Shown: in pieces, positions 6,520 to 13,497 of the stretch
How the letters are laid out: each line of letters opens with the position of its first letter
Numbering within the stretch: the first letter of the stretch is position 1
Origin: Bacteroidales bacterium
GTDB lineage: Bacteria; Bacteroidota; Bacteroidia; Bacteroidales; Dysgonomonadaceae
Direction of reading: 5' to 3'
NCBI GenBank assembly: GCA_012728155.1
Contig: JAAYFR010000012.1
Coordinates: forward strand, 1 to 13,497
DNA: 13,497 nt
Notes under the pieces: model-generated
Told to the model about the DNA's origin: nothing
Seen by the model: only the letters and a program-made list of their open reading frames with translations
Databases searched by the model: none
Translations under genes and position numbers: made by a program

Positions 6520-7141
6520 AAAAATATATCGACTCATTCCGGTCACCCTCATAGCTTTATACGTCGCAGCATTAGGAAGCGACCGGATTTATGGCTATTA
6601 TCATCAGCCTCCACCTATGCCCGACTCTCTATCCCTGTCAGCAGGTGATTTGATATTCAGGATGTCCTCATTTTATTTGGCGGACAGTGATTCTCCCGAA
6701 TATGGCTGTTTGCCGGGACATATCGGTATTGTGATCTACGACACTGTGATTTCTCATACCAACGGTATAGAAGATGTGATTATTGCAGAATCATCGCTTT
6801 TCAGCAAAAGGAAAAAGAAAATTTTAGGAAAAGTGAGAATTGAAGCAGGAAACGACAATTTCGGTCATGGCTTTGGCAGGCGATTCTTGATAAAAACATC
6901 ATTTGACGAAACCGAAAAAAATAAGATGAGAAAGTTTATTCTTAACAATCTGGACAAACCCTATAATCTACTTGCCACAAAAAGCGATACAACCTCCTAC
7001 AACTGCTCTTCGCTGGTATGGCATTCCATCAAACAGGCAACAGATATTGATGCCGACGCCAATGGAGGGAAATATGTATTGCCATCCGATATTCTCGCTT
7101 ACTATTCAAAAGAAAAGAAGGCTCAAATTATTCGATTTTGA
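6491..7141 (+). CDS. Membrane-anchored permuted NlpC/P60 (YiiX/C92-like) cysteine hydrolase
   Basis: The protein has 216 residues. One N-terminal hydrophobic segment (about 14-30) should act as a membrane anchor or uncleaved signal, placing the domain outside the cytoplasm. The catalytic domain shows the circularly permuted papain-like order. LSAGDLIFR (50-57) comes first, then PGHIGIVIYD (75-84) with likely catalytic His77, IIAES (97-101) with a possible third residue Glu100, and last YNCSSLVWHS (170-179) with nucleophile Cys172. VLPSD (196-200) is the typical closing motif. This His-before-Cys order is that of YiiX/YebB-like (peptidase C92) proteins, whose relatives cleave peptide, amide or acyl bonds; the substrate here is not predictable. 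It overlaps the upstream membrane-protein gene by 29 nt and is the last gene of the cluster starting at 4654. Confidence 0.85.
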   Translation: MKKEFPLSSKKIYRLIPVTLIALYVAALGSDRIYGYYHQPPPMPDSLSLSAGDLIFRMSSFYLADSDSPEYGCLPGHIGIVIYDTVISHTNGIEDVIIAESSLFSKRKKKILGKVRIEAGNDNFGHGFGRRFLIKTSFDETEKNKMRKFILNNLDKPYNLLATKSDTTSYNCSSLVWHSIKQATDIDADANGGKYVLPSDILAYYSKEKKAQIIRF

Positions 7142-7224
7142 AATCAGAAACCGGGGCAATATTCCTGTCACCCATTGTGAAGCGGACATTGGTTCCTGTG
7201 ATCGCGTGATATGATTGGAAAAAA

Positions 7225-7257
7225 TTTTACGAATCAGGAAGATAAATATATCTATTG
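7225..7257 (+). promoter_or_regulatory. Shared upstream element, copy 2
   Basis: This is the second copy of the element at 4540-4572, 29/33 identical with no gaps. It is offset by exactly 2685 nt, and the offset still aligns TAAATTTA here (7283-7290) with the -7 box TACATTTG of copy 1. The surrounding sequence has diverged. It lies about 90 nt before the start of the large lipoprotein gene. Confidence 0.6.
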
Positions 7258-7282
7258 CAAATAAACCGATTCTATTTGTCTG

Positions 7283-7290
7283 TAAATTTA
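7283..7290 (+). promoter_or_regulatory. Candidate -7-like box for the large lipoprotein gene
   Basis: TAAATTTA differs from TAnnTTTG at the last base only and lies at the same distance from the shared element as the -7 box of the first unit. TCTATTTG at 7271-7278 is a rival candidate that also has one mismatch. Position relative to the repeat favours 7283. Confidence 0.35.
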
Positions 7291-7344
7291 CCCATAGGTG
7301 AACAATTTTTAAACATATTGTTAAACATAAATAAAAATAATCGC

Positions 7345-10300
7345 ATGAAAAATTTTGGATATCTTTTATTATTGGCGGTTATGCTGCTTTTTATCGCCTG
7401 TCCGGGAGAAATTATTGACCCCGATGATCCCATAGATGATGGGGCAGCGCTCCTGCGACAGAAGATCGAAAAAGTGGTTCCATCCGATGTCCTGAAAATG
7501 ATAAAGGAGATGGGAATGCCTATCAACGAAGGTATTACACCTCCCAATATTGAAGGGAAATATCTTGCCGACGATCAAACCATGAAAAAGTCGAATATCC
7601 AGGACGACAATCCGGTCGGCACGAAATATGAGGAGGAAGTGTTGACCATCAGCGGACAGAACAATACAAACTTCAGCGTGACGTTGAGGTCGGAAACAGA
7701 CAGCTATACCCAAACGCACTACATGGTTATCAGCGGAAACGGCGATAGATTTACACTCTATGCGCCATTCAAGATCACTCTCGATGACAATAGTACGGAG
7801 AATGCCGTGTTGTTATATTCCGGCAGGATAAAAGAGGGTGATCTCTACGAGCTGCACTATGGTTTGTTTATGATAGACAAGCCATATTCCGGCTTGGGGC
7901 AGATTATGTATGAAGCCGACGGGGTGGCGAAGAAAACCGGTGGAACTACAGAGCCCGAAATAATTACCGCCACTGGAGGAACGGCTACCGGCACTTTCAA
8001 AGGAAATGATTTGATCATGAAGTTTTCTTCAAATCTTCAGCTCTCCATATCCGCAGCCATGAACCCGGATGCTCCTCATGAAGAGATCACAATTGTAGAA
8101 CGAAAGGAAAATGAGATGTTTAATTTGGGAAATAATATTATTCTTGATTTTTCTAAGATGCAATCAGCCTATTCGGTCAAGGTGGAAGCCACCATTGAAA
8201 AGGGATTAGACGCGGAAGAAGATATAGATTGTTCTCTTTTTACAACCGATAAGCAAACCGTTGAAGAAGCAAAAGGTATTATATACAAGAAGGTTGATTT
8301 TACCTATGACAAGGCTACCGGAAAGTTGGCACTCTCTTTTCAGGCGAATACACCCTTCAATGCTACAAAATCAGGTGACACATCAAAGGGAAGGTATAAC
8401 TATTTATCGATAGCCCTTACCCCCAATTATAATTATGTGACGGAAAATATCACGATGAAGGCTCCTTATGTAGAGCAGATGGATCAGACCTGCTGGGCGG
8501 CCTGCGCGATGATGTTTGTCCGTTCATATACAAATTTAGATCCCGGTCTGAGCAATGGATTGCTTACGTTGGTGAAAAGGATAGGACATACAACCCTCGA
8601 CCAGGGATGGGGTACGAATTTTCACACCTATTGGGACTACGACTCCGGCAGCATTGTCGATGCTATCACAGAAATGATTGGAGGCGGCGTGAAGATCTCC
8701 TGCTCCTCATTTCGGAAGCCCAAAAATGCGGCGACGGAAATGACGAAGCTGCTCAAAAAACGGCACCCCATCGTGCTGAATCATGGTGAACATGTGTTGT
8801 ATGTGATTGGGTATAAAAGGGAAGAGAATGCAGGCCCCGTCTCATTTCTCGTGCACGACCCGCAAGGAGTGGGCGGTGACATCTATAAATGGATTAATTG
8901 GGAGCAATACATAAAAAAAATTGGTTTTAAAGAGGCTTGGTTTCGAGGAGATGCCCTTTACATACTCTATGCCGATAGGCCGATGCTGGACAATCCCGTG
9001 CTTCAGACAATGGCTACGCCGGCATGCAACACAAATAATGTTATGTGCCCCTCCGGTGCCGATCTTTCGTTCGCGATGAATGCCTACGGAAAAGGCAGAC
9101 AAGTATTCCCCAAATATAATCTGGATGAAGAGGATGGAATCTATTGGGGGAAGTCGGGATATGATGAGCAAAACAAGGCGAATGATACAATCTATTCCCC
9201 TACAAAACTTAATGTGTCGATGCGGGTCTATAATGCCGATGATAAAGCAGTTCCCATGCTTCTTAACATGGATATCAGTAGTGGAGGTATATATAAAAGT
9301 TATCTTGCCGAGTTTAATTGTCCGGCCAAAGGGGTTTATATGGTAAAAGGGGACAATTTTAATTCGTCCGGCGAGGCGTTCGACCCCAGCTTATCTCCAT
9401 TTTTTGAGAAATCTGGTAACAGAGAGATAAAGATTAATATCACGTTAAGAAATGTTTGGGGTCAAGGTTTTATAGAAGAGCTTGAATATAAAGGGCAGAT
9501 TATCAAATCGAAAGCTGTTGATGAACCTGCAGAGTTTAAGGCATTCCGACCGATACTGAAAGATATATATACATCTGTCACAGGCAAACCGTGGTCGGAC
9601 GAATTGGTCTGGTTGCAAAAGAATGAATATAATCAATGGGGGTACGACATATATCACAAAGATCAGTCCACTTTCCGAATTTGGGTGGATTACGAAAATA
9701 ATGCAACTCCCTATTTTACAATACAGATGAATAATTATGCCGATTACACAAAAGATTTAAAAGTAACCAATCATAAACTACCCGGTGATTGGACCTGGCA
9801 TCTCTATTCTGATATTCAGTCAAAAGTTGTAAAAATCGAGAATGATCAATTATCCTGGTTTAGAGGAGGAGAGAATTTGAATGAAGTGACCATTTCGAGC
9901 GCAACACTTTGCCAAATAGAAATAGATAAAAGGAACAATCAGACCAATAAAGAGTTAAAACTGGACTTAAAACAAACTCCTATTCGGTTAGTGGAGTTAT
10001 CGGGTGTCTCTAAGACAACTATCAATTCAGCCAGACATTTAGATAGATTACGTTTTGAATATTGTGAAAAAGGCACTGTCATTCTACCGGGTGATTGTAG
10101 TATAGACATCATTGATATCCATGCCAATAATTTTACGGTAGTCGGGTCAAATGATACCATAGGTGGTGTTAACTTGTATGATGTCATAAATCAACCACAG
10201 GGAAAGATTTCCCTGACAGGTTTGAATTGTGAGAGAGTATCCAGTTCTCTGAATATTTATGAGTTTGATATTGCTGATTTTACTTCGGAGAAATTGAAAA

Positions 10301-10689
10301 TTCAAATGAATTTTAATGACACCAAGGTAAAGAAAATATCGATTAAAAATGCCCCGAATCTTACTTCTCTCTCCATTCTGGGTGGCGCTGCCCTGGAAGA
10401 TCTTGTTGTGACTGGCACTCCACCCATGGATGCTGCAAGCTTAACTTATTGTTATAAATTAGGAGGTCCTTTTAGTCAATGGCCGCAATTTTTACAAGAA
10501 ATGTATAGCAATGGTAAGTCATTGAGATTCGCATTCAAGTGGAGATATTCTTATGTAAGAAATTATGGGGGAAGTAGTCCATATGATTTTACAGATAATG
10601 GATACGGTTTTTATTTCGATAGCAGCGAACCCGAAACGGTAGATATGAAAAAATATATTAAAGCGGGTCGTTATCCCCCTGATTACTAA
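7345..10689 (+). CDS. Large lipoprotein with C39/papain-like cysteine peptidase domain and LRR-like tail
   Basis: The start is set at the ATG 7345 because it begins a lipoprotein signal: a hydrophobic run ending LLFIAC, Cys19, then PGEIIDPDDPIDD, acidic as in surface-exported Bacteroidota lipoproteins. An in-frame TTG at 7255 would add 30 residues without a signal and lies inside the shared element. The product has 1114 residues. Residues 30-370 are a beta-rich region I do not recognise. About 375-535 is a papain-like peptidase resembling C39/C39_2 domains: YVEQMDQTCWAACAMM with Gln381 (oxyanion) and Cys383 (nucleophile), NHGEHVLYVIGY with His483, and VHDPQG with Asp505. Then follow beta-rich modules (about 540-800) and a C-terminal part (about 820-1060) with irregular leucine-rich-like strands such as KKISIKNAPNLTSLSILGG. 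All three catalytic positions appear intact, so it is probably an active surface protease or peptidase. Substrate unknown. It ends 17 bp from convergent typA. Confidence 0.85.
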   Translation: MKNFGYLLLLAVMLLFIACPGEIIDPDDPIDDGAALLRQKIEKVVPSDVLKMIKEMGMPINEGITPPNIEGKYLADDQTMKKSNIQDDNPVGTKYEEEVLTISGQNNTNFSVTLRSETDSYTQTHYMVISGNGDRFTLYAPFKITLDDNSTENAVLLYSGRIKEGDLYELHYGLFMIDKPYSGLGQIMYEADGVAKKTGGTTEPEIITATGGTATGTFKGNDLIMKFSSNLQLSISAAMNPDAPHEEITIVERKENEMFNLGNNIILDFSKMQSAYSVKVEATIEKGLDAEEDIDCSLFTTDKQTVEEAKGIIYKKVDFTYDKATGKLALSFQANTPFNATKSGDTSKGRYNYLSIALTPNYNYVTENITMKAPYVEQMDQTCWAACAMMFVRSYTNLDPGLSNGLLTLVKRIGHTTLDQGWGTNFHTYWDYDSGSIVDAITEMIGGGVKISCSSFRKPKNAATEMTKLLKKRHPIVLNHGEHVLYVIGYKREENAGPVSFLVHDPQGVGGDIYKWINWEQYIKKIGFKEAWFRGDALYILYADRPMLDNPVLQTMATPACNTNNVMCPSGADLSFAMNAYGKGRQVFPKYNLDEEDGIYWGKSGYDEQNKANDTIYSPTKLNVSMRVYNADDKAVPMLLNMDISSGGIYKSYLAEFNCPAKGVYMVKGDNFNSSGEAFDPSLSPFFEKSGNREIKINITLRNVWGQGFIEELEYKGQIIKSKAVDEPAEFKAFRPILKDIYTSVTGKPWSDELVWLQKNEYNQWGYDIYHKDQSTFRIWVDYENNATPYFTIQMNNYADYTKDLKVTNHKLPGDWTWHLYSDIQSKVVKIENDQLSWFRGGENLNEVTISSATLCQIEIDKRNNQTNKELKLDLKQTPIRLVELSGVSKTTINSARHLDRLRFEYCEKGTVILPGDCSIDIIDIHANNFTVVGSNDTIGGVNLYDVINQPQGKISLTGLNCERVSSSLNIYEFDIADFTSEKLKIQMNFNDTKVKKISIKNAPNLTSLSILGGAALEDLVVTGTPPMDAASLTYCYKLGGPFSQWPQFLQEMYSNGKSLRFAFKWRYSYVRNYGGSSPYDFTDNGYGFYFDSSEPETVDMKKYIKAGRYPPDY

Positions 10690-10706
10690 GGCTGAATGAT
10701 GAGTTA

Positions 10707-12509
10707 TTACACCTTTTTCGCTACCCGCTTGCGATCGATTTCATCCAGCATGATCTTACGGATGCGCATCTGCTTGGGTGTTACTTCCACGTACTCATCT
10801 TCCTTGATGTATTCCAGTGCCTCTTCCAGGCTGAAGACGATGGGGGGAGCCAATTGAACCTTGTCGTCGCTTCCGGCAGCACGCACGTTGGTCAGTTTTT
10901 TCGACTTGGTGACGTTCACTACCAGGTCGCCCTCCTTGTTGTGTTCGCCTACTACCTGTCCTTCATACACGTCTGTCTGAGGATCAATAAAAAAGCGGCC
11001 CCTGTCTTGTAACTTGTCCAAAGCGTAGGCATAAGCATTGCCCGATTCCCCGGCGATGATGGAGCCGTTCTGCCGTTTTTCGATATTTCCTTTCCAGGGA
11101 CGGAATTCTAAAAAACGGTGTGCCATGATGGCCTCTCCGGCGGAGAGGGTGAGTATGGTATTATTTAGTCCGATGATACCTCTCGACGGGATGACGAACT
11201 CCATGTGCATGCGGTCGCCTTTATTCTCCATGGTGAGCATCTCTCCCTTGCGGCGGGTGATCACGTCGATGATCTTACTGGCCGATTCTTCGGGGAGGTT
11301 TACCGTGAGCTGTTCCATCGGTTCGCATTTTTCTCCACCGATCTGCTTAATGATCACCTGCGGTTGACCCACCTGCAATTCATACCCTTCGCGGCGCATG
11401 GTCTCGATCAGCACCGAGAGGTGCAATATACCCCGTCCATATACGATCCATGAATCGGAACTGTCGGTCTCCTCCACACGGAGTGCCAGGTTCTTGTCCA
11501 ACTCCCGCATCAACCGTTCGTAAATATGGCGTGAGGTGACATATTTCCCGTCCTGCCCGAAGAAGGGGGAGTTGTTGATGGTGAAGAGCATCGACATGGT
11601 GGGTTCGTCGATGGCGATAGGGTCGAGTGGTTGGGGTTTCTCCATATCGGTCACCGTATCCCCGATGTCAAATCCTTCGATCCCGATCAACGCGCAGATA
11701 TCGCCGGAAGATGTCTCGTCTACTTTTACCCGCCCCAGCCCTTCAAACAGGTCTACCTCCTTGATACGGATCTTCTTGATGCTTCCGTCCCGGTTACAAA
11801 GCGCGTAATCCTTGTTGGATATGATCGTGCCCCTGTGCACACGTCCCACGGCGATACGCCCCACATAATTGGAGTAGTCGAGGGAGGTGATCAGCTTTTG
11901 CGGCGTTCCTTCCAATATTTTGGGAGCCGGAATATATTTGATAATCGCATCCAGCAGCGGGATGATACTGCCGGATGGTTTTTTCCAGTCGTCGGACATC
12001 CATCCCTGTTTGGCAGAGCCGTAGATAGTGGGAAAATTGAGCTGCTCCTCGGTGGCGTCTAAGCTGAACATCAGATCGAACACGTTCTCCTGTCCCTCTT
12101 CAGGGCGACAGTTGGGCTTGTCCACCTTGTTGATGACCAGTATGGGTTTTAAGCCAATTTCCAATGCCTTCTGCAGAACGAAACGGGTTTGTGGCATGGG
12201 ACCTTCAAAGGCATCAACCACCAACAGGCAGCCATCTGCCATATTGAGCACACGCTCCACTTCACCACCGAAATCGGCGTGCCCGGGCGTGTCGATAATA
12301 TTTATTTTGACGTCATTATAGCGTATGGATACATTTTTGGAAAGAATAGTGATGCCCCGTTCTCTTTCAAGGTCATTGTTATCGAGAATCAAATCATCGG
12401 TCTGCTGGTTGTCTCTGAAGAGGTGGCCTGCCATCAACATTTTGTCCACCAGAGTGGTCTTGCCGTGGTCTACGTGGGCAATGATGGCAATATTTCGGAT
12501 ATTCTGCAT
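10707..12509 (-). CDS. typA: Ribosome-associated translational GTPase TypA/BipA
   Basis: A ribosome-binding GTPase related to EF-G, implicated in 50S assembly and stress or low-temperature growth. It is cytosolic and has 600 residues, the usual length. G1 is AHVDHGKTT (11-19), the switch I region is RERGITILSKN (49-59), G3 is DTPGH (73-77) and G4 is NKVD (127-130). Domain 2, the EF-G-like domains III and V, and the TypA-specific C-terminus follow, ending in a basic tail (RKRVAKKV). The frame stays open a further 59 codons upstream, but a -7 promoter box lies in that extension (12533-12540) and the extra sequence is low-complexity and unconserved-looking. MQNIRNIAIIAHVDHGK is therefore taken as the true start. 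It is convergent with the large lipoprotein gene, 17 bp between stops. Its base composition appears more GC-rich than the accessory genes. Confidence 0.97.
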   Translation of the reverse strand: MQNIRNIAIIAHVDHGKTTLVDKMLMAGHLFRDNQQTDDLILDNNDLERERGITILSKNVSIRYNDVKINIIDTPGHADFGGEVERVLNMADGCLLVVDAFEGPMPQTRFVLQKALEIGLKPILVINKVDKPNCRPEEGQENVFDLMFSLDATEEQLNFPTIYGSAKQGWMSDDWKKPSGSIIPLLDAIIKYIPAPKILEGTPQKLITSLDYSNYVGRIAVGRVHRGTIISNKDYALCNRDGSIKKIRIKEVDLFEGLGRVKVDETSSGDICALIGIEGFDIGDTVTDMEKPQPLDPIAIDEPTMSMLFTINNSPFFGQDGKYVTSRHIYERLMRELDKNLALRVEETDSSDSWIVYGRGILHLSVLIETMRREGYELQVGQPQVIIKQIGGEKCEPMEQLTVNLPEESASKIIDVITRRKGEMLTMENKGDRMHMEFVIPSRGIIGLNNTILTLSAGEAIMAHRFLEFRPWKGNIEKRQNGSIIAGESGNAYAYALDKLQDRGRFFIDPQTDVYEGQVVGEHNKEGDLVVNVTKSKKLTNVRAAGSDDKVQLAPPIVFSLEEALEYIKEDEYVEVTPKQMRIRKIMLDEIDRKRVAKKV

Positions 12510-12532
12510 GTAAAACAATCTTTTTAGGGGTG

Positions 12533-12540
12533 CAAAGATA
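12533..12540 (-). promoter_or_regulatory. Candidate -7 box for typA
   Basis: On the minus strand this reads TATCTTTG, an exact match to TAnnTTTG, 23 nt before the typA start. No TTTG-like -33 element is seen at the expected distance. It shares the decamer TATCTTTGCA with the candidate promoter at 2047. Confidence 0.55.
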
Positions 12541-12614
12541 CGGATTTTCAACGAGAAATTGATTATATGCTTTGTTATAATAGTATATCTCAAATATTTT
12601 CTTTCGCCAATTGA

Positions 12615-12633
12615 AAATTTCTTTTTGAAATTT
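12615..12633. repeat. Short inverted repeat overlapping a -33 element
   Basis: AAATTTC (12615-12621) and GAAATTT (12627-12633) form a perfect 7-bp inverted repeat around TTTTT. The right arm overlaps the -33 TTTG at 12631-12634. It could be an operator, but the sequence is AT-rich and chance is plausible. Confidence 0.3.
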
Positions 12634-12661
12634 GGTGATGACAATCTTTTGAGTAACTTTG
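12631..12661 (+). promoter_or_regulatory. Promoter for the 12740 lipoprotein gene
   Basis: TTTG at 12631-12634 and TAACTTTG at 12654-12661 match both Bacteroidetes promoter elements exactly, with 19 nt between them, the expected spacing. This is the best promoter match in the window. The transcript would start near 12668, about 70 nt before the ATG at 12740. Confidence 0.75.
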
Positions 12662-12690
12662 CTCCATACTTAGAATTAATTACCAAAACA

Positions 12691-12714
12691 ATGAAAATAA
12701 AGAAGACACGATAG
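12691..12714 (+). other. Possible seven-codon leader reading frame
   Basis: ATG at 12691 opens a frame of seven codons (MKIKKTR) and a TAG stop, wholly inside the 5' leader of the lipoprotein gene at 12740. It is basic and could be a regulatory minicistron, but a frame this short can arise by chance and no attenuator hairpin is seen around it. Confidence 0.2.
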
Positions 12715-12739
12715 CGTTTTAAATCTAAAAAATAAGAGT

Positions 12740-13189
12740 ATGAAGAAAGTATTTTTTATTGGAGTCTTGGCGATAATTTGTTCATGTTCCTCCTCAAAAA
12801 AAGTTGTAGTTGACGATAGGGAAGTGCTGCCATCTGAGAGGGTCGTTATCAATGGTCAGGCATTTCTGTTGACAGAAATTTCAACAGATAAGAGTTATGG
12901 ATTCACAGAGAAGAATCCTGTACGAGTGGGAGGAGTGGACAAGTTAGAAGGGCCGTTGAACGAAAGGCGGTTTTTGAATGCGTTGGCTGGACCGAATGGT
13001 GAGAAAGTGAGTTATTACAGATTGGGAAGTTGTTGCCCATTCAATACCGACAAGGGATTTAATGGGAAAGGACTCCTCGATAACTACAAGGTAACTTGGG
13101 AAGGCTCTAAAGATACAGTATCCATTTATATTAATATGTATGATTATGGACAATTGAAAGCGCCGGTTGGATTTACAATAAAAAAATAA
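12740..13189 (+). CDS. Small Bacteroidota lipoprotein (family often mislabelled KDO-8-P aldolase)
   Basis: The protein has 149 residues. A short lipoprotein signal MKKVFFIGVLAIICSC leads to the likely modified Cys16, followed by SSSKK; Cys14 is an alternative. The mature part carries conserved-looking blocks YGFTEKNPVRVGG (53-65), GPLNERRFLNALAGPNGEKV (71-90), RLGSCCPF (95-102) with a Cys pair, and NMYDYGQLKAPVGF. From memory, these blocks mark a Bacteroidota lipoprotein family that databases sometimes label '2-dehydro-3-deoxyphosphooctonate aldolase'. At 149 residues with a lipoprotein signal it cannot be that TIM-barrel enzyme, so the label should not be copied. Function unknown; envelope location expected. 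It is driven by the promoter at 12631-12661 and followed 18 nt later by a membrane-protein gene. Confidence 0.85.
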   Translation: MKKVFFIGVLAIICSCSSSKKVVVDDREVLPSERVVINGQAFLLTEISTDKSYGFTEKNPVRVGGVDKLEGPLNERRFLNALAGPNGEKVSYYRLGSCCPFNTDKGFNGKGLLDNYKVTWEGSKDTVSIYINMYDYGQLKAPVGFTIKK

Positions 13190-13207
13190 ATATCAAAGAT
13201 TGAAGTC

Positions 13208-13497
13208 ATGAAAAATAAAAATTCTAAATACGATAGATCAAGTATTTTATTGATTGTATTTATGGAAGTACTATTTATTACCAGTATCACCATTATGGCA
13301 CTACAAACTTTTGTCGATAATTGGTATGCTAAAAAAACAATAGTAACTATTCTTCTAATTTTGTCGATTTTACGGAATATAAGTTATATTTTGCCTGCAT
13401 TGGCAATTAAGAACAAAAACTTAAGAGTGGTAGGGGTTATTGTTGCTCTGATATTAATACTGTCTTTGTTAATTAGCCCTGCAAAGATGTTGTACAC
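13208..13497 (+). CDS. Multi-pass membrane protein, partial (runs off window end)
   Basis: The frame opens at ATG 13208 and is still open at the last base, giving at least 96 residues. The start MKNKNSKYDRSS is followed by three hydrophobic segments (about 13-33, 43-64, 74-90), and each loop carries basic residues (YAKK, KNKNLR). No family is recognisable from this fragment. It lies 18 nt after the lipoprotein gene and probably shares its transcript. The C-terminal end is unknown because the window stops. Confidence 0.65.
   Translation, partial: MKNKNSKYDRSSILLIVFMEVLFITSITIMALQTFVDNWYAKKTIVTILLILSILRNISYILPALAIKNKNLRVVGVIVALILILSLLISPAKMLY

Noticed and set aside
7142..7224. Possible terminator or gene remnant after the permuted hydrolase gene
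   Set aside because: No stem with a T-tract could be found and no frame gives a sensible product.
7255..7344. Upstream start for the large lipoprotein
   Set aside because: The extension overlaps the shared regulatory element and would bury the lipoprotein signal peptide; ATG 7345 is the fitting start.
7369..7719. Minus-strand open frame opposite the large lipoprotein
   Set aside because: Antisense shadow of a gene with clear signal peptide and domains; no promoter or family match.
11631..12062. Long plus-strand open frame opposite typA
   Set aside because: It is a shadow of the conserved typA coding sequence on the other strand, with no start context or recognisable product.

Overview
The window looks like chromosomal DNA of a Bacteroidota bacterium, most likely order Bacteroidales. 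Three things point there: several candidate promoters fit the Bacteroidetes sigma consensus (TTTG ~19 nt upstream of TAnnTTTG); start codons are not preceded by strong Shine-Dalgarno sequences; and the lipoproteins carry acidic residues just after the lipobox cysteine. The gene order MauE/DoxX-like membrane protein - tpiA - SPOR-domain protein - folE is, from memory, common in Bacteroidales. Genus cannot be fixed from sequence alone, though the Dysgonomonadaceae/Porphyromonadaceae area would fit.

Left part (68-3293, plus strand) is housekeeping. A MauE/DoxX-type membrane protein with a soluble thioredoxin-like tail is followed by triosephosphate isomerase, which ends in a convincing intrinsic terminator. 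A -7 promoter box overlaps that terminator's T-tract and probably starts the next unit: an exported SPOR-domain protein and GTP cyclohydrolase I. folE meets, tail to tail with 3 bp between, a minus-strand gene for a seven-TM protein carrying a C-terminal AraC-type DNA-binding domain (3297-4469).

Middle part (4654-10689, plus strand) is accessory and is the most interesting region. A four-gene tight unit encodes a lipoprotein, a small membrane protein, a seven-TM VanZ/DUF2238-like membrane protein and a membrane-anchored circularly permuted NlpC/P60 (YiiX/C92-like) cysteine hydrolase. A separate 1114-residue lipoprotein follows, with a C39/papain-like cysteine peptidase core and a repeat-rich, LRR-like C-terminus. 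The upstream regions of the two transcription units share a 33-nt element (29/33 identical) that keeps identical spacing to a -7-like box. One copy lies in the divergent intergenic region of the AraC-type gene, so the simplest inference is a small regulon of that membrane regulator: a cell-surface system with two different cysteine hydrolases. The substrate is unknown.

Right part (10707-13497): typA/bipA on the minus strand, convergent with the large lipoprotein gene. Then, from a good promoter at 12631-12661, come a small lipoprotein of the type often mislabelled 'KDO-8-P aldolase' and the start of a small multi-pass membrane protein cut off by the window end. I see no tRNA, rRNA, CRISPR array, insertion sequence or intergenic gap above 300 bases.
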